DNA from: Streptomyces sp. Ru62
GTDB lineage: Bacteria; Actinomycetota; Actinomycetes; Streptomycetales; Streptomycetaceae
Direction: 5' to 3'
Length of the DNA stretch: 64,000 nucleotides
Assembly (NCBI RefSeq): GCF_002920615.1
Contig: NZ_PQSU01000040.1
Location: 1 to 64,000 of the forward strand
Below are positions 1 to 9,361 of this stretch, in pieces. The first letter of the stretch is position 1. Every line of letters starts with the position of its first letter. Position numbers and translations under genes: made by a program. The notes under the pieces were generated by a model, which was not told the DNA's origin, did no database searches, and worked only from the letters and a program-made list of their open reading frames with translations.

Positions 1-2
1 AC

Positions 3-208
3 CTCCCGGTGAGCGCGGGGGCGTGGGCGAGCCTCCCGGTGAGTGCGTGAGGCGTGGGGGCACTCCCGGTGAATGCGTGGGGTGTAGGTGGGCCCTCCCG
101 GTTAATGCGTGGGGTGCGGGTGGGCCCTCCCGGTGGGTGCGTGAGAAGCGGGCGGAGGTCCCCGGGTGCGTGAGCAGCGGGCCGGCCCTCCGGGTGAGTG
201 CGTCACGT
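3..208. repeat. Degenerate tandem repeat, about 30-32 bp unit, about 7 copies
   Basis: The octamer CTCCCGGT recurs at 3, 33, 63, 95 and 127, with decayed versions near 159 and 188. The spacings are 30, 30, 32, 32, about 32 and about 29. Each copy is followed by a G/A-T-G-C-G-T-G-like stretch (for example GAATGCGTGG). The array touches the left edge, so it may continue outside. It ends just before the first gene. An open frame can be drawn through it (23-217), but the peptide is only the repeat read in frame, so I do not call it a gene. Confidence 0.75.
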
Positions 209-308
209 CACATATGACCTGGTACGCACCCCCTCCCCGCCGTGCCCGGCGCGGGGCTACCGTTGCGTGGAGCCCCTATACCCCCTTCGCACCTCGGACG
301 GCCCGGCT

Positions 309-833
309 GTGCTCACTGATCTGTCCCCCCTGATAGCCGCGACGGCACGCTGGCTGACGGTCGCCTACCCGCCGTGCGGCGGCGCGCTGGCCTCCGCGCT
401 GTGCGAGGCGCAGGCCCGGCAGGCGGTGACGGTCGCCGCCTGGCTGCGGTACCCCACGGCGATCGACGCCGGCCTGGTCACCATGGCGGGCCCCGGAGGC
501 GCGGCCCGGCTCGACTGGATCGCCGGCGCCGAGCGTGCCGACGAGCACCCGGCCGAGGACTGGGCCTGGCGCACCTGGGTGGACGAGGTCGTGGCCAGCT
601 GGGCCGCCGCCCTGCTCACCGACCCCGAGCTGGCCGAGCTGGCCGTGGCCGCACTCGCCGGGAGCGAGCACGCCGCGACGCCGACCGAGTTCCGCCGGCT
701 GCTCACCCCCGATGACGGCGACCGCAGCGCGGCGGCCCTGCTCCGCCACCCCGACCTGCTGTGGCCGGTGGCCGAGCTGCACCACGACCAGCTCGTGGAC
801 CGCCTCGCCCCGGGGGAGACCCTCGCGGCCTGA
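309..833 (+). CDS. Hypothetical protein upstream of the hydrogenase maturation operon
   Basis: I do not recognise this family. The product is about 174 aa from the GTG at 309, acidic, rich in Ala, Leu and Trp, with no membrane segment or signal peptide. The frame is open back to an ATG at 198, but that start would add 37 residues of low-quality Pro/Arg/Cys sequence running into the upstream repeat array, so I prefer the GTG followed by the acidic sequence LTDLSPLIAATARW. The sequence looks alpha-helical throughout. It is co-oriented with the following iron permease and hyp genes, which suggests but does not prove a link with the hydrogenase. The start is uncertain. Confidence 0.55.
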   Translation: MLTDLSPLIAATARWLTVAYPPCGGALASALCEAQARQAVTVAAWLRYPTAIDAGLVTMAGPGGAARLDWIAGAERADEHPAEDWAWRTWVDEVVASWAAALLTDPELAELAVAALAGSEHAATPTEFRRLLTPDDGDRSAAALLRHPDLLWPVAELHHDQLVDRLAPGETLAA

Positions 834-952
834 GACGGCGCGGCCGACACACCGGTACGGCACGACACCCGGCCGAGCCCCGGTGTCGCACGCCGGCACC
901 GGGGTACTGCGGAGCTGATGCGGGAGCCGCCCGTCGCGGGAAAGGCTCGGCC

Positions 953-1321
953 ATGACCTTCAAGAACCCCGTCCACCGCGGCGGCGCGCGCCGCGGCCGG
1001 TTCGAGCAGCTCGCCGAATACGCCTCGAACTTCACCAGCTCACCGCTGTTCTTCCTGTTCTGCCTGCTCCTCGTGAGCTTCTTCGTCGCCTCCCACGTCG
1101 CCCATCTGCCCCTTGAGGTGCTGCTCCTCGCGGGCGAGTCCATGACGGCGGTCACCCTGCTGCTCCTGGCCCTGCTGAAGAACTCCGAGATGCGCGCCGA
1201 ACACGCGATCCAGCGCAAGCTCGACGCGATCGCCGCCGCCCTGCTGGAGGCGCACCAGGACAACCGCAGCCACGCCTTCGAGGATCTGCGGAATGCGATC
1301 CGGATGGAGGAAGAGACCTGA
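953..1321 (+). CDS. Low-affinity iron permease family protein (Fet4-like)
   Basis: The product is 122 aa. After a basic N-terminus it has two hydrophobic segments (about residues 28-48 and 55-75), separated by a short loop, then an amphipathic acidic tail with a run of Glu and Arg/Lys residues. This layout and the sequence KNSEMRAEHAIQRKLD are typical of the bacterial low-affinity iron permease family (Fet4-related). Its actual transport role in bacteria is poorly established. It begins at the ATG at 953 after an AAAGG-containing leader and lies 66 bp before hypX. Iron supply to a [NiFe] hydrogenase with several Fe-S clusters would be a reasonable role here, but that is inference from position only. 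Confidence 0.7.
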   Translation: MTFKNPVHRGGARRGRFEQLAEYASNFTSSPLFFLFCLLLVSFFVASHVAHLPLEVLLLAGESMTAVTLLLLALLKNSEMRAEHAIQRKLDAIAAALLEAHQDNRSHAFEDLRNAIRMEEET

Positions 1322-1387
1322 GCGGGGCCGGCGAAACGCCGCGGCGGTCCTTCCCGGCACCCGGGCGAGCGACGACCATGCCGTGTC

Positions 1388-3097
1388 ATGGACATTCTGC
1401 TCGTCGCCAGCGCGTTCAACAGCCTCTCCCAGCGCCTGTACGCCGAACTGTCGGACCTCGGGCACCGGCTGGACGTCGTGCTCGCCGCGCGCGGCCCCGA
1501 CCAGGTCCGGGCCGCCGTGCGCGAGCTGCGCCCCGACCTGATCATCGCGCCGATGCTCAGGACGGCCCTGCCCGAGGACGTGTGGCGGGAGCACACCTGT
1601 CTGATCGTGCACCCCGGCCCGCCGGGTGACCGGGGCCCGTCCTCGCTGGACTGGGCCATCGCCGACGGGGCCGGGCAGTGGGGCGTGACCGTGCTCCAGG
1701 CCGAGGCGGCGATGGACGCGGGCCCGGTCTGGGCGGCCGAGCCGTTCCCCGTACCACCCGTCGGCAAGAGCGACCTCTACCGCAACGAGGCCTCCGACGC
1801 CGCCGTCACCGCCGTGCTGACGGCCGTACAGCGCTACGCCGACGGCGCGTACAAGCCCCTGCCGCAGACCGACGAGTCGGTCACCGTCGTCTGGCGCGAC
1901 ACCTTCCGGCAGGAGCGGCGGCGGATCGACTGGGAGCACGACGACACCGACACGGTCCTGCGCAAGCTCCGCGGCGCCGACTCCCAGCCGGGCGTCCTGG
2001 ACGAACTCCTCGGCCACGAGGTGTTCCTGCACGGCGGGCACCCCGAGGACGAACTGCGCGGCCGCCCCGGCACCCTGCTGGCCCAGCGCGCGGGCGCCGT
2101 CTGCCGGGCCACCCGCGACGGCGCGGTCTGGATCCCGGAACTGCGCCCCCGCAGGAACTCCGGCGACCCGGCGCCCTTCCGCCGCCCGGCCGCCTCGGTC
2201 CTCGCCGCGTACCGGTCCGGCCCCGCCCTCCCGGAGGTCCCCGCCCCGCTGGAGCTCCCGCCCGGCCGGCACACCTGGACCGACATCCGCTACCGGCAGC
2301 ACGGCGACATCGGCTTCCTCGCCTTCTCCTTCCCGGGCGGCGCGATGAGCACCGACCAGTGCCGCAGACTGCTCGCCGCCTACACCGAGGCGCTCACCCG
2401 CCCCACCCGCGTCCTCGTCCTCGGCGGCACCCGCGACTTCTTCTCCAACGGCATCCACCTGAACGTCATCGAGGCGGCCCCCGACCCGGCCCAGGAGTCC
2501 TGGACCAACCTCAACGCCATGGACGACCTCGTGGAGGCCGTGCTGCGCACCACCGACCGCCTGGTGGTCGCTGCGCTCGGCGGCAACGCGGCGGCCGGCG
2601 GCGCCATGCTGGCCCTCGCCGCCGATGAGGTGTGGTGCCGCACCGGCGTCGTCCTCAACCCGCACTACCGCCGCATGGGTCTGTACGGCTCCGAGTTCTG
2701 GACGTACACCCTGCCGCGCCGCGTCGGCCCGGAGCAGGCCGAGCGGCTGACGGCGCGGGCCCTGCCGGTCAGCGCCGCCACCGCCGCACGGCTCGGCATG
2801 GTGGACCGGCTGGTGCCGGCCGCGCCGCGGGACTTCGCGGCCGAGGTCGAGCGACTGGCGACCGGGCTCGCCGCCGCCCCGGACCTGGACCGGCGGATCG
2901 CCGGCAAGGCGGCGGCCCGCGCCGCCGACGAGCGGGAACGGCCCCTCGCCCGGTACCGGGAGGCGGAACTGGCCCGCATGCACGCCCTCTTCTTCGACCC
3001 CGAGGCGCCCTACCACGCCCTGCGCTCGGCCTTCGTCCGCAAGACACCGGGCGGTTCCGCCCGGCCCCTCGCCCCGGCCGGCGCAGGCACCCGGTGA
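1388..3097 (+). CDS. hypX: HypX (HoxX): formyl-THF-dependent CO-ligand synthesis enzyme
   Basis: The 569-aa product matches HypX in length and two-part layout. The N-terminal half resembles a formyltransferase hydrolase domain (LIVHPGPPGDRGPSS near residues 73-87), which takes the formyl group from N10-formyl-tetrahydrofolate. The C-terminal half resembles enoyl-CoA hydratase/crotonase (GGTRDFFSNGIHLN about 350; GGNAAAGGAMLALAADE about 400). In aerobic hydrogenase producers this enzyme releases the CO that becomes the Fe(CN)2CO ligand, as established for Aquifex and Ralstonia. Its presence fits an oxygen-exposed soil actinomycete. The stop overlaps the GTG of the next gene (GTGA), so the two are translationally coupled. 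Confidence 0.93.
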   Translation: MDILLVASAFNSLSQRLYAELSDLGHRLDVVLAARGPDQVRAAVRELRPDLIIAPMLRTALPEDVWREHTCLIVHPGPPGDRGPSSLDWAIADGAGQWGVTVLQAEAAMDAGPVWAAEPFPVPPVGKSDLYRNEASDAAVTAVLTAVQRYADGAYKPLPQTDESVTVVWRDTFRQERRRIDWEHDDTDTVLRKLRGADSQPGVLDELLGHEVFLHGGHPEDELRGRPGTLLAQRAGAVCRATRDGAVWIPELRPRRNSGDPAPFRRPAASVLAAYRSGPALPEVPAPLELPPGRHTWTDIRYRQHGDIGFLAFSFPGGAMSTDQCRRLLAAYTEALTRPTRVLVLGGTRDFFSNGIHLNVIEAAPDPAQESWTNLNAMDDLVEAVLRTTDRLVVAALGGNAAAGGAMLALAADEVWCRTGVVLNPHYRRMGLYGSEFWTYTLPRRVGPEQAERLTARALPVSAATAARLGMVDRLVPAAPRDFAAEVERLATGLAAAPDLDRRIAGKAAARAADERERPLARYREAELARMHALFFDPEAPYHALRSAFVRKTPGGSARPLAPAGAGTR

Positions 3098-3672
3098 CGG
3101 CGCGCCTCCTGGTGGCCGGCGTCGGCAACATCTTCCTCGGCGACGACGCCTTCGGCCCCGAGGTGATCCGCGCACTGGACCGGCGCCCGCTGCCGCCCGG
3201 GGCACGGGTCCGCGACTACGGCATCCGCGGCCTGGACCTCGCCTACGACCTGTTGTCCGGCTGCGCCACCGCCGTCCTCGTCGACGCCGCCCCGCGCGGG
3301 CACCGCCCCGGCACCCTCTCGCTGATCGAGGCCGAACCCTCCGACGGGACCGTCCCGCCGGAGGCCCACGGCATGGACCCGGAGAAGGTGCTGGCCCTGG
3401 CCGCCCACCTGGGCGACGAGCCCCTGCCCAGGGTCCTGGTCCTCGCCTGCGAACCCGGCGTCCTGCCCGGCGACGACGACCTCCTCCCGGGCCTCAGCGC
3501 GCCGGTGCGGGAGGCCGTCGACCGGGCCGTCGACGCGCTGCACGCGCTCGTCCCCGCACTCCTCGCCGATCCCGCCGGACCCCTGCCCCCGTTGGGCTGC
3601 CCGGTGGAATCCGGGACCCCGCACTCGGCTGCGCTGCCCGGCACGGCGGCCGGCGCGGCCCAAGATCGGTGA
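3094..3672 (+). CDS. Hydrogenase maturation endopeptidase (HycI/HupD/HyaD family)
   Basis: The 192-aa protein starts at a GTG overlapping the hypX stop. It opens with LLVAGVGNIFLGDDAFGPEV, the family signature, where the Glu of GPEV is the first nickel-sensing ligand. The other ligands expected from HybD are also visible: Asp in VLVDAAPRG and His in AHGMDPEKV. The family removes the C-terminal extension of the large subunit after nickel insertion. The target here would be the HhyL tail after His577. The last 40 or so residues are Pro/Gly/Ala-rich and longer than in E. coli HybD. Confidence 0.92.
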   Translation: MTARLLVAGVGNIFLGDDAFGPEVIRALDRRPLPPGARVRDYGIRGLDLAYDLLSGCATAVLVDAAPRGHRPGTLSLIEAEPSDGTVPPEAHGMDPEKVLALAAHLGDEPLPRVLVLACEPGVLPGDDDLLPGLSAPVREAVDRAVDALHALVPALLADPAGPLPPLGCPVESGTPHSAALPGTAAGAAQDR

Positions 3673-3728
3673 GACCCGGGCCGCACCGCACGCGGCCCGG
3701 GCACCACCGCACCCGAGGAGCAGCGCCC

Positions 3729-4448
3729 ATGTGCCGGTCCGACGTCAAACAGGCCGTGCTGGTGAAGAACGACGGCTTGGCCGCGAGCCTGCGCGACGAA
3801 CTCGCCCGGCAGGGCGTCACCCTGGTCAACCTGCTGTCCAGCCCGGGCAGCGGCAAGACCGAACTCCTCGCCCGGGTGCTGGCCCGCGCCGGGGAGCGGG
3901 GCGTCCCGGTGGCCGCGCTCACCGCGGACCTCGCGACCGAGAACGACGCCGTCCGGCTCGCCCGGTCCGGCGCGCCCGTCCAGCAGCTGCTCACCGACGG
4001 GCTGTGCCACCTGGAGGCCCGCCAGGTCGGCGCCCGGCTGACCGGCTGGCTGCCGCCGGACACCTCGGTGCTCTTCGTGGAGAACGTCGGCAACCTGGTC
4101 TGCCCGGCCGCGTACGACCTCGGGGAGACCCTGCGGATCGTGCTGATGGCGGTCACCGAGGGCGAGGACAAACCGCTGAAGTACCCGACCGCGTTCGGCT
4201 CCGCCCACCTCGTCGTGATCACCAAGACCGACCTCGCGGGACCGGCGGGGTTCGACGAGAGCCTCTTCCACGAGAACGTCCACCAGGTCAACCCGGGCGT
4301 GGAGATCATCCGGTCCTGCGCCCGCACCGGCACCGGCGTCGGCGCCCTGCTCGACCGCGCCCTCGCCGCCCGCGACGGCGCCCCGCCGCACCGCCCGCCG
4401 CTCGCCCCCCACCCGCACCACCACCCGGCCCCCGCCCCCGCCTCGTGA
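3729..4448 (+). CDS. hypB: HypB: GTPase nickel chaperone for hydrogenase maturation
   Basis: The 239-aa GTPase has the P-loop SSPGSGKTE (about residue 38), the family metal-site Cys-His in GLCHLEA (about 97), the switch region LVCPAAYDLGE and the ITKTDLAG guanine motif. The start is the ATG at 3729 behind GAGGAG. HypB delivers Ni to the large subunit with HypA. The N-terminus (MCRSDVKQ) has a single Cys and no His-rich stretch. Instead the C-terminus ends in a Pro/His tail with HPHHHP, the reverse of the N-terminal His tract of many HypB proteins. The stop overlaps the GTG of hypF by 4 bp. Confidence 0.95.
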   Translation: MCRSDVKQAVLVKNDGLAASLRDELARQGVTLVNLLSSPGSGKTELLARVLARAGERGVPVAALTADLATENDAVRLARSGAPVQQLLTDGLCHLEARQVGARLTGWLPPDTSVLFVENVGNLVCPAAYDLGETLRIVLMAVTEGEDKPLKYPTAFGSAHLVVITKTDLAGPAGFDESLFHENVHQVNPGVEIIRSCARTGTGVGALLDRALAARDGAPPHRPPLAPHPHHHPAPAPAS

Positions 4449-6817
4449 CCGCGCCCGTCACCCGCCCGGTCCGCCGCCGGATCACTGTGCGCGGCACGGT
4501 CCAGGGCGTCGGCTTCCGGCCGTACGTGCACCGGCTGGCCGCCGGGCTGGCGCTGACCGGGTTCGTGAGCAACACCGCGGACGGCGTCCTCATCGAGGTC
4601 GAGGGCCCGCCGGACGACGTGGACCGGTTCGCCCGCCGGCTGACCGAGCAGCCGCCCCCGCTCGCGACCGTGACCGGCGTCGGCTGCGAGGAGGTTCCCG
4701 CCACCGGCGCCACCGGCCCCTTCACCATCCGCCCCACCGAACGCTCCCCGGGCCGCACCCAGCTCCCGCCCGACACCGCGACCTGCGCCGACTGCCTGCG
4801 CGAACTCGCCGACCCCGGCGACCGCCGGCACCGCCACCCCTTCGTCACCTGCACCCACTGCGGCCCCCGTTTCACCATCGCCACCGGGATGCCGTACGAC
4901 CGGCCGGCCACCACCATGGCCGGCTTCCCGATGTGCCCCGCCTGCGCCCGCGAGTACGGCGACCCGGCCGACCGGCGCTTTCACGCCCAGCCCGTCGCCT
5001 GCCCCGGCTGCGGCCCGCGCCTCGCCCTCGTACCGGCCGCGGGCCTCGGCGTCCGCCCGGCCCGGGACGCGGAGGCCCTCACGACGGCACGGGCACTGCT
5101 CGCCGCCGGGCGGATCGTCGCCGTCAAGGGCGTCGGCGGCTACCACCTGGCCTGCGACGCGACCGACGCCCGGGCCGTCGCGACCCTGCGCCGCCGCAAG
5201 GAGCGGGGCGGCAAGGCGTTCGCCGTGATGTGCGCCGACCTGGAGACGGCGCGGCGCGTCGCGGTGCTCTCCGCCGCCGAACGGGCCGCGCTCACCAGCG
5301 CCCGCCGCCCCATCGTCCTGCTGCGCCGCCGCACACCTCCGGACGGCGTCCGCCTCGCCGACCAGGTCTGCCCGGGCAGCCCGCACATCGGTCTGCTGCT
5401 GCCCTACACCCCCGTGCACACCCTCCTCCTCGGCCTGCCCGGCGACCCGCCCGGCCCGCGGCTCCTGGTCATGACCAGCGGCAACCGCTCCGGCGAGCCC
5501 ATCGTCACCGACGACGCCGAGGCGCTGACCCGGCTGGCCGGACTCGCCGACGCCTGGCTCACCCACGACCGGCCCATCGCCTCGCCGTGCGACGACTCCC
5601 TGCTGCGCGTCCGCCCCGACGGCACCGAACAGGTCCTGCGGCGCTCCCGCGGCTACGTCCCCCGCCCCCTGCGCCTCCCTCTCGCGGTCCGCCCCACGCT
5701 CGCCACCGGCGGCGACCTGAAGAACGCGCTGTGCCTGGGGGAGGGCGACCAGGCCTGGTTCGGGCCGCACATCGGTGACCTCGGTGACCTGGCCGGCCTC
5801 GCCGCCGCGGAACGCGCCGAACGGCACCTCACCCTCCTCACCGGAGTCACCCCCCGGCTGGCCGCCGCCGACCGCCACCCCGGCTACCACTCGACCCGCC
5901 GGGCAGCCCGGCTCGGCCTGGGCGAACCGGTGCTGGTCCAGCACCACCACGCCCACATCGCCTCGGCGATGGCCGAACACGGTCTCGACGGCCGCACGCC
6001 CGTGATCGGCGTCGCCTTCGACGGCACCGGATACGGCGACGACGGCACGGTGTGGGGCGGCGAGATCCTGCTCGCCGACTACACCGGCTACCGCCGCCTC
6101 GCCCGTCTGGCCCCCGCCCCGCTGCCCGGCGGCGACACCGGCGTCGCCAACCCCTGCCGGCTCGCCCTGGCCCGGCTGTGGGCGGCGGGACTGCCGTGGG
6201 AACCCGGACTGCCGAGCGTCGAGGCGTGCACGGAGACGGAACTCACCGTCCTGCGGCAGCAGTTGACACGCGGACTGGCCTGTGTGCCGACCTCCGGCAT
6301 GGGGCGGCTCTTCGACGCCGTGTCCTCGCTCGTGGGGCTGTGCCACCGCGCCGGATACGAGGCACAGGCGGCGCTGGAACTGGAGGCGGCGGCGCTGAAG
6401 GCGTGGGACGCGGACCAGGGCGCCTACCCGTTCGCCCTCACCGAGTGGCGCCGGCCGGCAGGCCGGCGGAGCCCGGCGGGCGGCTGGGAGATGAACCCGG
6501 CCCCCGCCCTCCGCGCCCTGCTGCGCGACCGGGCCCGGCACACCCCCGTACCCGTCCTGGCGGCCCGCTTCCACCGGGGCGTGGCCCGGGCGGTGGCGCA
6601 CCTCTGCCGCCGGACGAGGGCGCGGACCGGCCTCACCACCGTCGCCCTGACCGGCGGTGTCTTCGCCAACGCCCTGCTGGAGGAGGAGACCGCCGCGCTG
6701 CTCACCGCGGCCGGCCTCACCGTCCTCCGGCACGGCGAAGTCCCCCCCAACGACGGCGGTCTGGCACTCGGCCAGCTGATGGTCGCGGGAACAGCAGCCC
6801 ACCACGAGACGGAGTGA
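4445..6817 (+). CDS. hypF: HypF: carbamoyltransferase for cyanide-ligand synthesis
   Basis: The 790-aa protein has the full HypF domain order. An acylphosphatase domain comes first (GTVQGVGFRPYVHRL, residues about 15-30). Two Cys4 zinc modules follow (TCADC...TCTHCG and MCPAC...ACPGCG, about residues 112-185). Next are a YrdC-like carbamoyl-adenylation domain (about 205-390) and a Kae1-like carbamoyltransferase domain with the metal motif VQHHHAHIASAM (about 499). It makes carbamoyl-AMP from carbamoyl phosphate and loads HypE. The GTG start at 4445 overlaps the hypB stop. Length and motifs are canonical. Confidence 0.96.
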   Translation: MTAPVTRPVRRRITVRGTVQGVGFRPYVHRLAAGLALTGFVSNTADGVLIEVEGPPDDVDRFARRLTEQPPPLATVTGVGCEEVPATGATGPFTIRPTERSPGRTQLPPDTATCADCLRELADPGDRRHRHPFVTCTHCGPRFTIATGMPYDRPATTMAGFPMCPACAREYGDPADRRFHAQPVACPGCGPRLALVPAAGLGVRPARDAEALTTARALLAAGRIVAVKGVGGYHLACDATDARAVATLRRRKERGGKAFAVMCADLETARRVAVLSAAERAALTSARRPIVLLRRRTPPDGVRLADQVCPGSPHIGLLLPYTPVHTLLLGLPGDPPGPRLLVMTSGNRSGEPIVTDDAEALTRLAGLADAWLTHDRPIASPCDDSLLRVRPDGTEQVLRRSRGYVPRPLRLPLAVRPTLATGGDLKNALCLGEGDQAWFGPHIGDLGDLAGLAAAERAERHLTLLTGVTPRLAAADRHPGYHSTRRAARLGLGEPVLVQHHHAHIASAMAEHGLDGRTPVIGVAFDGTGYGDDGTVWGGEILLADYTGYRRLARLAPAPLPGGDTGVANPCRLALARLWAAGLPWEPGLPSVEACTETELTVLRQQLTRGLACVPTSGMGRLFDAVSSLVGLCHRAGYEAQAALELEAAALKAWDADQGAYPFALTEWRRPAGRRSPAGGWEMNPAPALRALLRDRARHTPVPVLAARFHRGVARAVAHLCRRTRARTGLTTVALTGGVFANALLEEETAALLTAAGLTVLRHGEVPPNDGGLALGQLMVAGTAAHHETE

Positions 6818-6820
6818 CCC

Positions 6821-7111
6821 ATGTGTCTGGCAGTGCCCGGCAAGGTCGTGTCCATCGACCACCGTGCCGACCCGCTCACCGGCCTGATCGACTTCGGCGG
6901 CGTACAGAAACAGGCCTGCCTGGAGTACCTGCCCGACATCCAGGTGGGGGAGTACGTCATCGTCCACGTCGGTTTCGCGCTCCAGCGCCTGGACGAGGAG
7001 TCGGCCCGCGCGTCCCTGGAACTGTTCGGTCAACTGGGGCTGCTGGAAGAGGAGTTCGGTGACGCCTGGGAACAGGCGGCACGGCAGGAGAGCGGAACGG
7101 AGGCCCGGTGA
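6821..7111 (+). CDS. hypC: HypC: hydrogenase assembly chaperone
   Basis: The 96-aa protein begins [10 protein letters not shown], the HypC/HupF signature. Cys2 binds the iron precursor together with HypD and later contacts the large-subunit precursor. The start lies 3 bp after the hypF stop and the stop overlaps the hypD GTG, so translation is tightly coupled. Length is typical. Confidence 0.95.
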   Translation: MCLAVPGKVVSIDHRADPLTGLIDFGGVQKQACLEYLPDIQVGEYVIVHVGFALQRLDEESARASLELFGQLGLLEEEFGDAWEQAARQESGTEAR

Positions 7112-8253
7112 AGTACATCGACGAGTTCAACGACCCGGATCTGGCGCGCCGGCTGCTGGACGAGATCCACGCCACGGTCACCCGGCCCTGGGCCCTGATG
7201 GAGGTCTGCGGCGGCCAGACCCACTCCATCATCCGCCACGGCATCGACCAACTCCTGCCGGAGAAGGTGGAGTTGATCCACGGCCCGGGCTGCCCGGTGT
7301 GCGTGACCCCTCTCGACGTCATCGACAAGGCCCTGGAGATCGCCGCGCGCCCCGACGTCGTCTTCTGCTCCTTCGGGGACATGCTGCGCGTCCCCGGAAC
7401 GGACCGCGACCTGTTCCGGGTCAAGGGCGAGGGAGGTGACGTACGGGTCGTCTACTCGCCGCTGGACGCCGTGGAGCTGGCCCGCAGGCACCCCGACCGG
7501 CAGGTGGTGTTCTTCGCCATCGGCTTCGAGACGACCGCCCCCGCCAACGCCATGGCCGTCCACCAGGCCCGCCGCCTGGGCCTGGCCAACTTCAGCCTGC
7601 TGGTGTCGCACGTCCGGGTCCCCCCGGCCATCGAGGCCATCATGGCCGCCCCCGCCTGCCGGGTGCGGGGCTTCCTCGCCGCCGGGCACGTGTGCAGCGT
7701 GATGGGCACCGCCGAGTACCCGGACCTCGCCGAACGGCACCGCGTCCCGATCGTCGTCACCGGCTTCGAACCGCTGGACATCCTCGAAGGCGTCCGGCGG
7801 GCCGTCCACCAGCTCGAACGCGGCGAGCACCGGGTGGAGAACGCCTACCCCCGCGCCGTGCGCGACCAGGGCAACCCGGCGGCCGTCCGCATGATCGAGG
7901 AGGTCTTCGAGGTCACCGACCGCAACTGGCGGGGCATCGGCCGCATCCCGGACAGCGGCTGGCGGCTGTCCGACGCCTTCCGCGCCTACGACGCCGAACA
8001 CCGCTTCGACGTCACCGGCATCCGCACCGAGGAACCCGCCGTGTGCCGCGCCGGCGACGTCCTGCAAGGGCTGATCAAACCCACCGAGTGCGCGGCGTTC
8101 GGCACGACCTGCACCCCCCGCACCCCGCTCGGCGCCACCATGGTCTCCAGCGAGGGCGCCTGCGCGGCCTACTACCTGTACCGCAGGATGACCGACAGCC
8201 CGGCACCACAGGGATCCCGTATCCCGCGCGAGGAGATGAACCCCGTTGGCTGA
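7108..8253 (+). CDS. hypD: HypD: Fe-S scaffold for Fe(CN)2CO assembly
   Basis: The 381-aa product starts at a GTG inside the hypC stop. Family motifs are intact: [10 protein letters not shown] near residue 32, the CxxC thiol pair in [10 protein letters not shown] near 63-67, GHVCSVMGT near 193, and C-terminal cluster cysteines in ECAAFGTTC and [14 protein letters not shown]. HypD holds the iron with HypC while cyanide from HypE and CO (here probably from HypX) are attached. No deviations seen. Confidence 0.96.
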   Translation: MKYIDEFNDPDLARRLLDEIHATVTRPWALMEVCGGQTHSIIRHGIDQLLPEKVELIHGPGCPVCVTPLDVIDKALEIAARPDVVFCSFGDMLRVPGTDRDLFRVKGEGGDVRVVYSPLDAVELARRHPDRQVVFFAIGFETTAPANAMAVHQARRLGLANFSLLVSHVRVPPAIEAIMAAPACRVRGFLAAGHVCSVMGTAEYPDLAERHRVPIVVTGFEPLDILEGVRRAVHQLERGEHRVENAYPRAVRDQGNPAAVRMIEEVFEVTDRNWRGIGRIPDSGWRLSDAFRAYDAEHRFDVTGIRTEEPAVCRAGDVLQGLIKPTECAAFGTTCTPRTPLGATMVSSEGACAAYYLYRRMTDSPAPQGSRIPREEMNPVG

Positions 8254-9325
8254 CCTCGCCACCACGGACACCGCCCCCGTCGACCCCGCGAACTGGACCT
8301 GCCCCGCACCCCTGCGCGACCAGCCGGTCGTCGTCATGGGGCACGGCGGAGGCGGCGCCCTGTCGGCGGAACTGATCGAACAGGTCTTCGCCCCCGCCTA
8401 CGGCAACCCCACGCTCGCGGCGCTCACCGACTCGGCCGTCCTCGGCCTCGGCGGCGCCCGGCTGGCCTTCTCCACCGACTCCTACGTCGTACGCCCGCTG
8501 TTCTTCCCCGGCGGCAGCCTCGGCGACCTCGCCGTCAACGGCACGGTCAACGACCTGGCGATGAGCGGCGCCCGGCCCACCCACCTCTCCGCGGCCTTCA
8601 TCCTGGAGGAGGGCGTGGAACTGGCCGTGGTGGAGCGGGTCGCCCGCGCCATGGGCGACGCGGCCCGGACCGCCGGCGTCACCATCGCCACCGGCGACAC
8701 CAAGGTGGTCGAGTCCGGGCACGGCGACGGCGTCTACGTCACCACCGCCGGCGTCGGCGTGGTCCCCGAGGGAGTCGACATCCGCCCGCAGCGCGCCCGG
8801 CCCGGCGACGCCGTCATCGTCAGCGGACCGATCGGCCAGCACGGGGTGGCCGTCCTGAGCGTCCGCGAGGGCCTGGAGTTCGGCGTCGAGATCACCTCCG
8901 ACACCGCGCCGCTCGCGGACCTGGTGGCCGCCATGCTGGCGGCCACCCCGGACATCCATGTACTGCGCGACCCCACCCGGGGCGGCCTCGGCGCCTCCCT
9001 CAACGAGATCGCCCGCGCCTCCGGCACCGGCGTCCGGCTGCGGGAGCGGGCCGTCCCCGTCCCGGACGAGGTCGCGAACGCCTGCGGCTTCCTGGGCCTC
9101 GACCCGCTGTACGTCGCCAACGAGGGCCGGCTCGTCGCCTTCGTCCCCGCGGAACACTCCGAGGCCGTCCTGGCGGCCATGCGCGCCCACCCGCAGGGCA
9201 CGGGGGCCACCCTCGTCGGAGAGTGCGTCGCGGACCACCCCGGCATGGTCGTCGTCGCCACCGGTCTCGGCGGCACCCGGGTGCTGGACCTGCCGCTGGG
9301 CGAGCAACTCCCCCGGATCTGCTGA
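8246..9325 (+). CDS. hypE: HypE: carbamoyl dehydratase (thiocyanate-forming)
   Basis: The 359-aa protein belongs to the PurM/AIR-synthase-like ATP-grasp fold family and ends in LPRIC, the C-terminal Cys that carries the thiocarbamoyl/thiocyanate group received from HypF. The glycine-rich [13 protein letters not shown] lies near residue 32. I take the TTG at 8246 as start because GAGGAG lies 10 bp upstream. It overlaps hypD by 8 bp. It is the last gene of the plus-strand operon and is followed at once by a strong hairpin. Confidence 0.94.
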   Translation: MADLATTDTAPVDPANWTCPAPLRDQPVVVMGHGGGGALSAELIEQVFAPAYGNPTLAALTDSAVLGLGGARLAFSTDSYVVRPLFFPGGSLGDLAVNGTVNDLAMSGARPTHLSAAFILEEGVELAVVERVARAMGDAARTAGVTIATGDTKVVESGHGDGVYVTTAGVGVVPEGVDIRPQRARPGDAVIVSGPIGQHGVAVLSVREGLEFGVEITSDTAPLADLVAAMLAATPDIHVLRDPTRGGLGASLNEIARASGTGVRLRERAVPVPDEVANACGFLGLDPLYVANEGRLVAFVPAEHSEAVLAAMRAHPQGTGATLVGECVADHPGMVVVATGLGGTRVLDLPLGEQLPRIC

Positions 9326-9332
9326 GACCGCC

Positions 9333-9361
9333 CCCGGCCCCGCCGTCAGGACGGGGCCGGG
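9333..9361. terminator. Bidirectional terminator hairpin between hypE and hypA
   Basis: CCCGGCCCCG (9333-9342) pairs perfectly with CGGGGCCGGG (9352-9361), leaving a 9-nt loop. It sits where the plus-strand hyp operon and the minus-strand structural operon converge. The hypA stop codon (TCA on the plus strand, 9346-9348) is inside the loop. There is no T-tract on either side, as is common in Streptomyces. Confidence 0.75.

Noticed and set aside
23-217. Short open frame through the left-edge repeat
   Set aside because: The peptide is the tandem repeat read in frame, with no start context and no protein-like composition.
3494-7033. 1179-codon minus-strand open frame opposite hypB and hypF
   Set aside because: Opposes canonical Hyp proteins with full motif sets; composition is typical of shadow frames.
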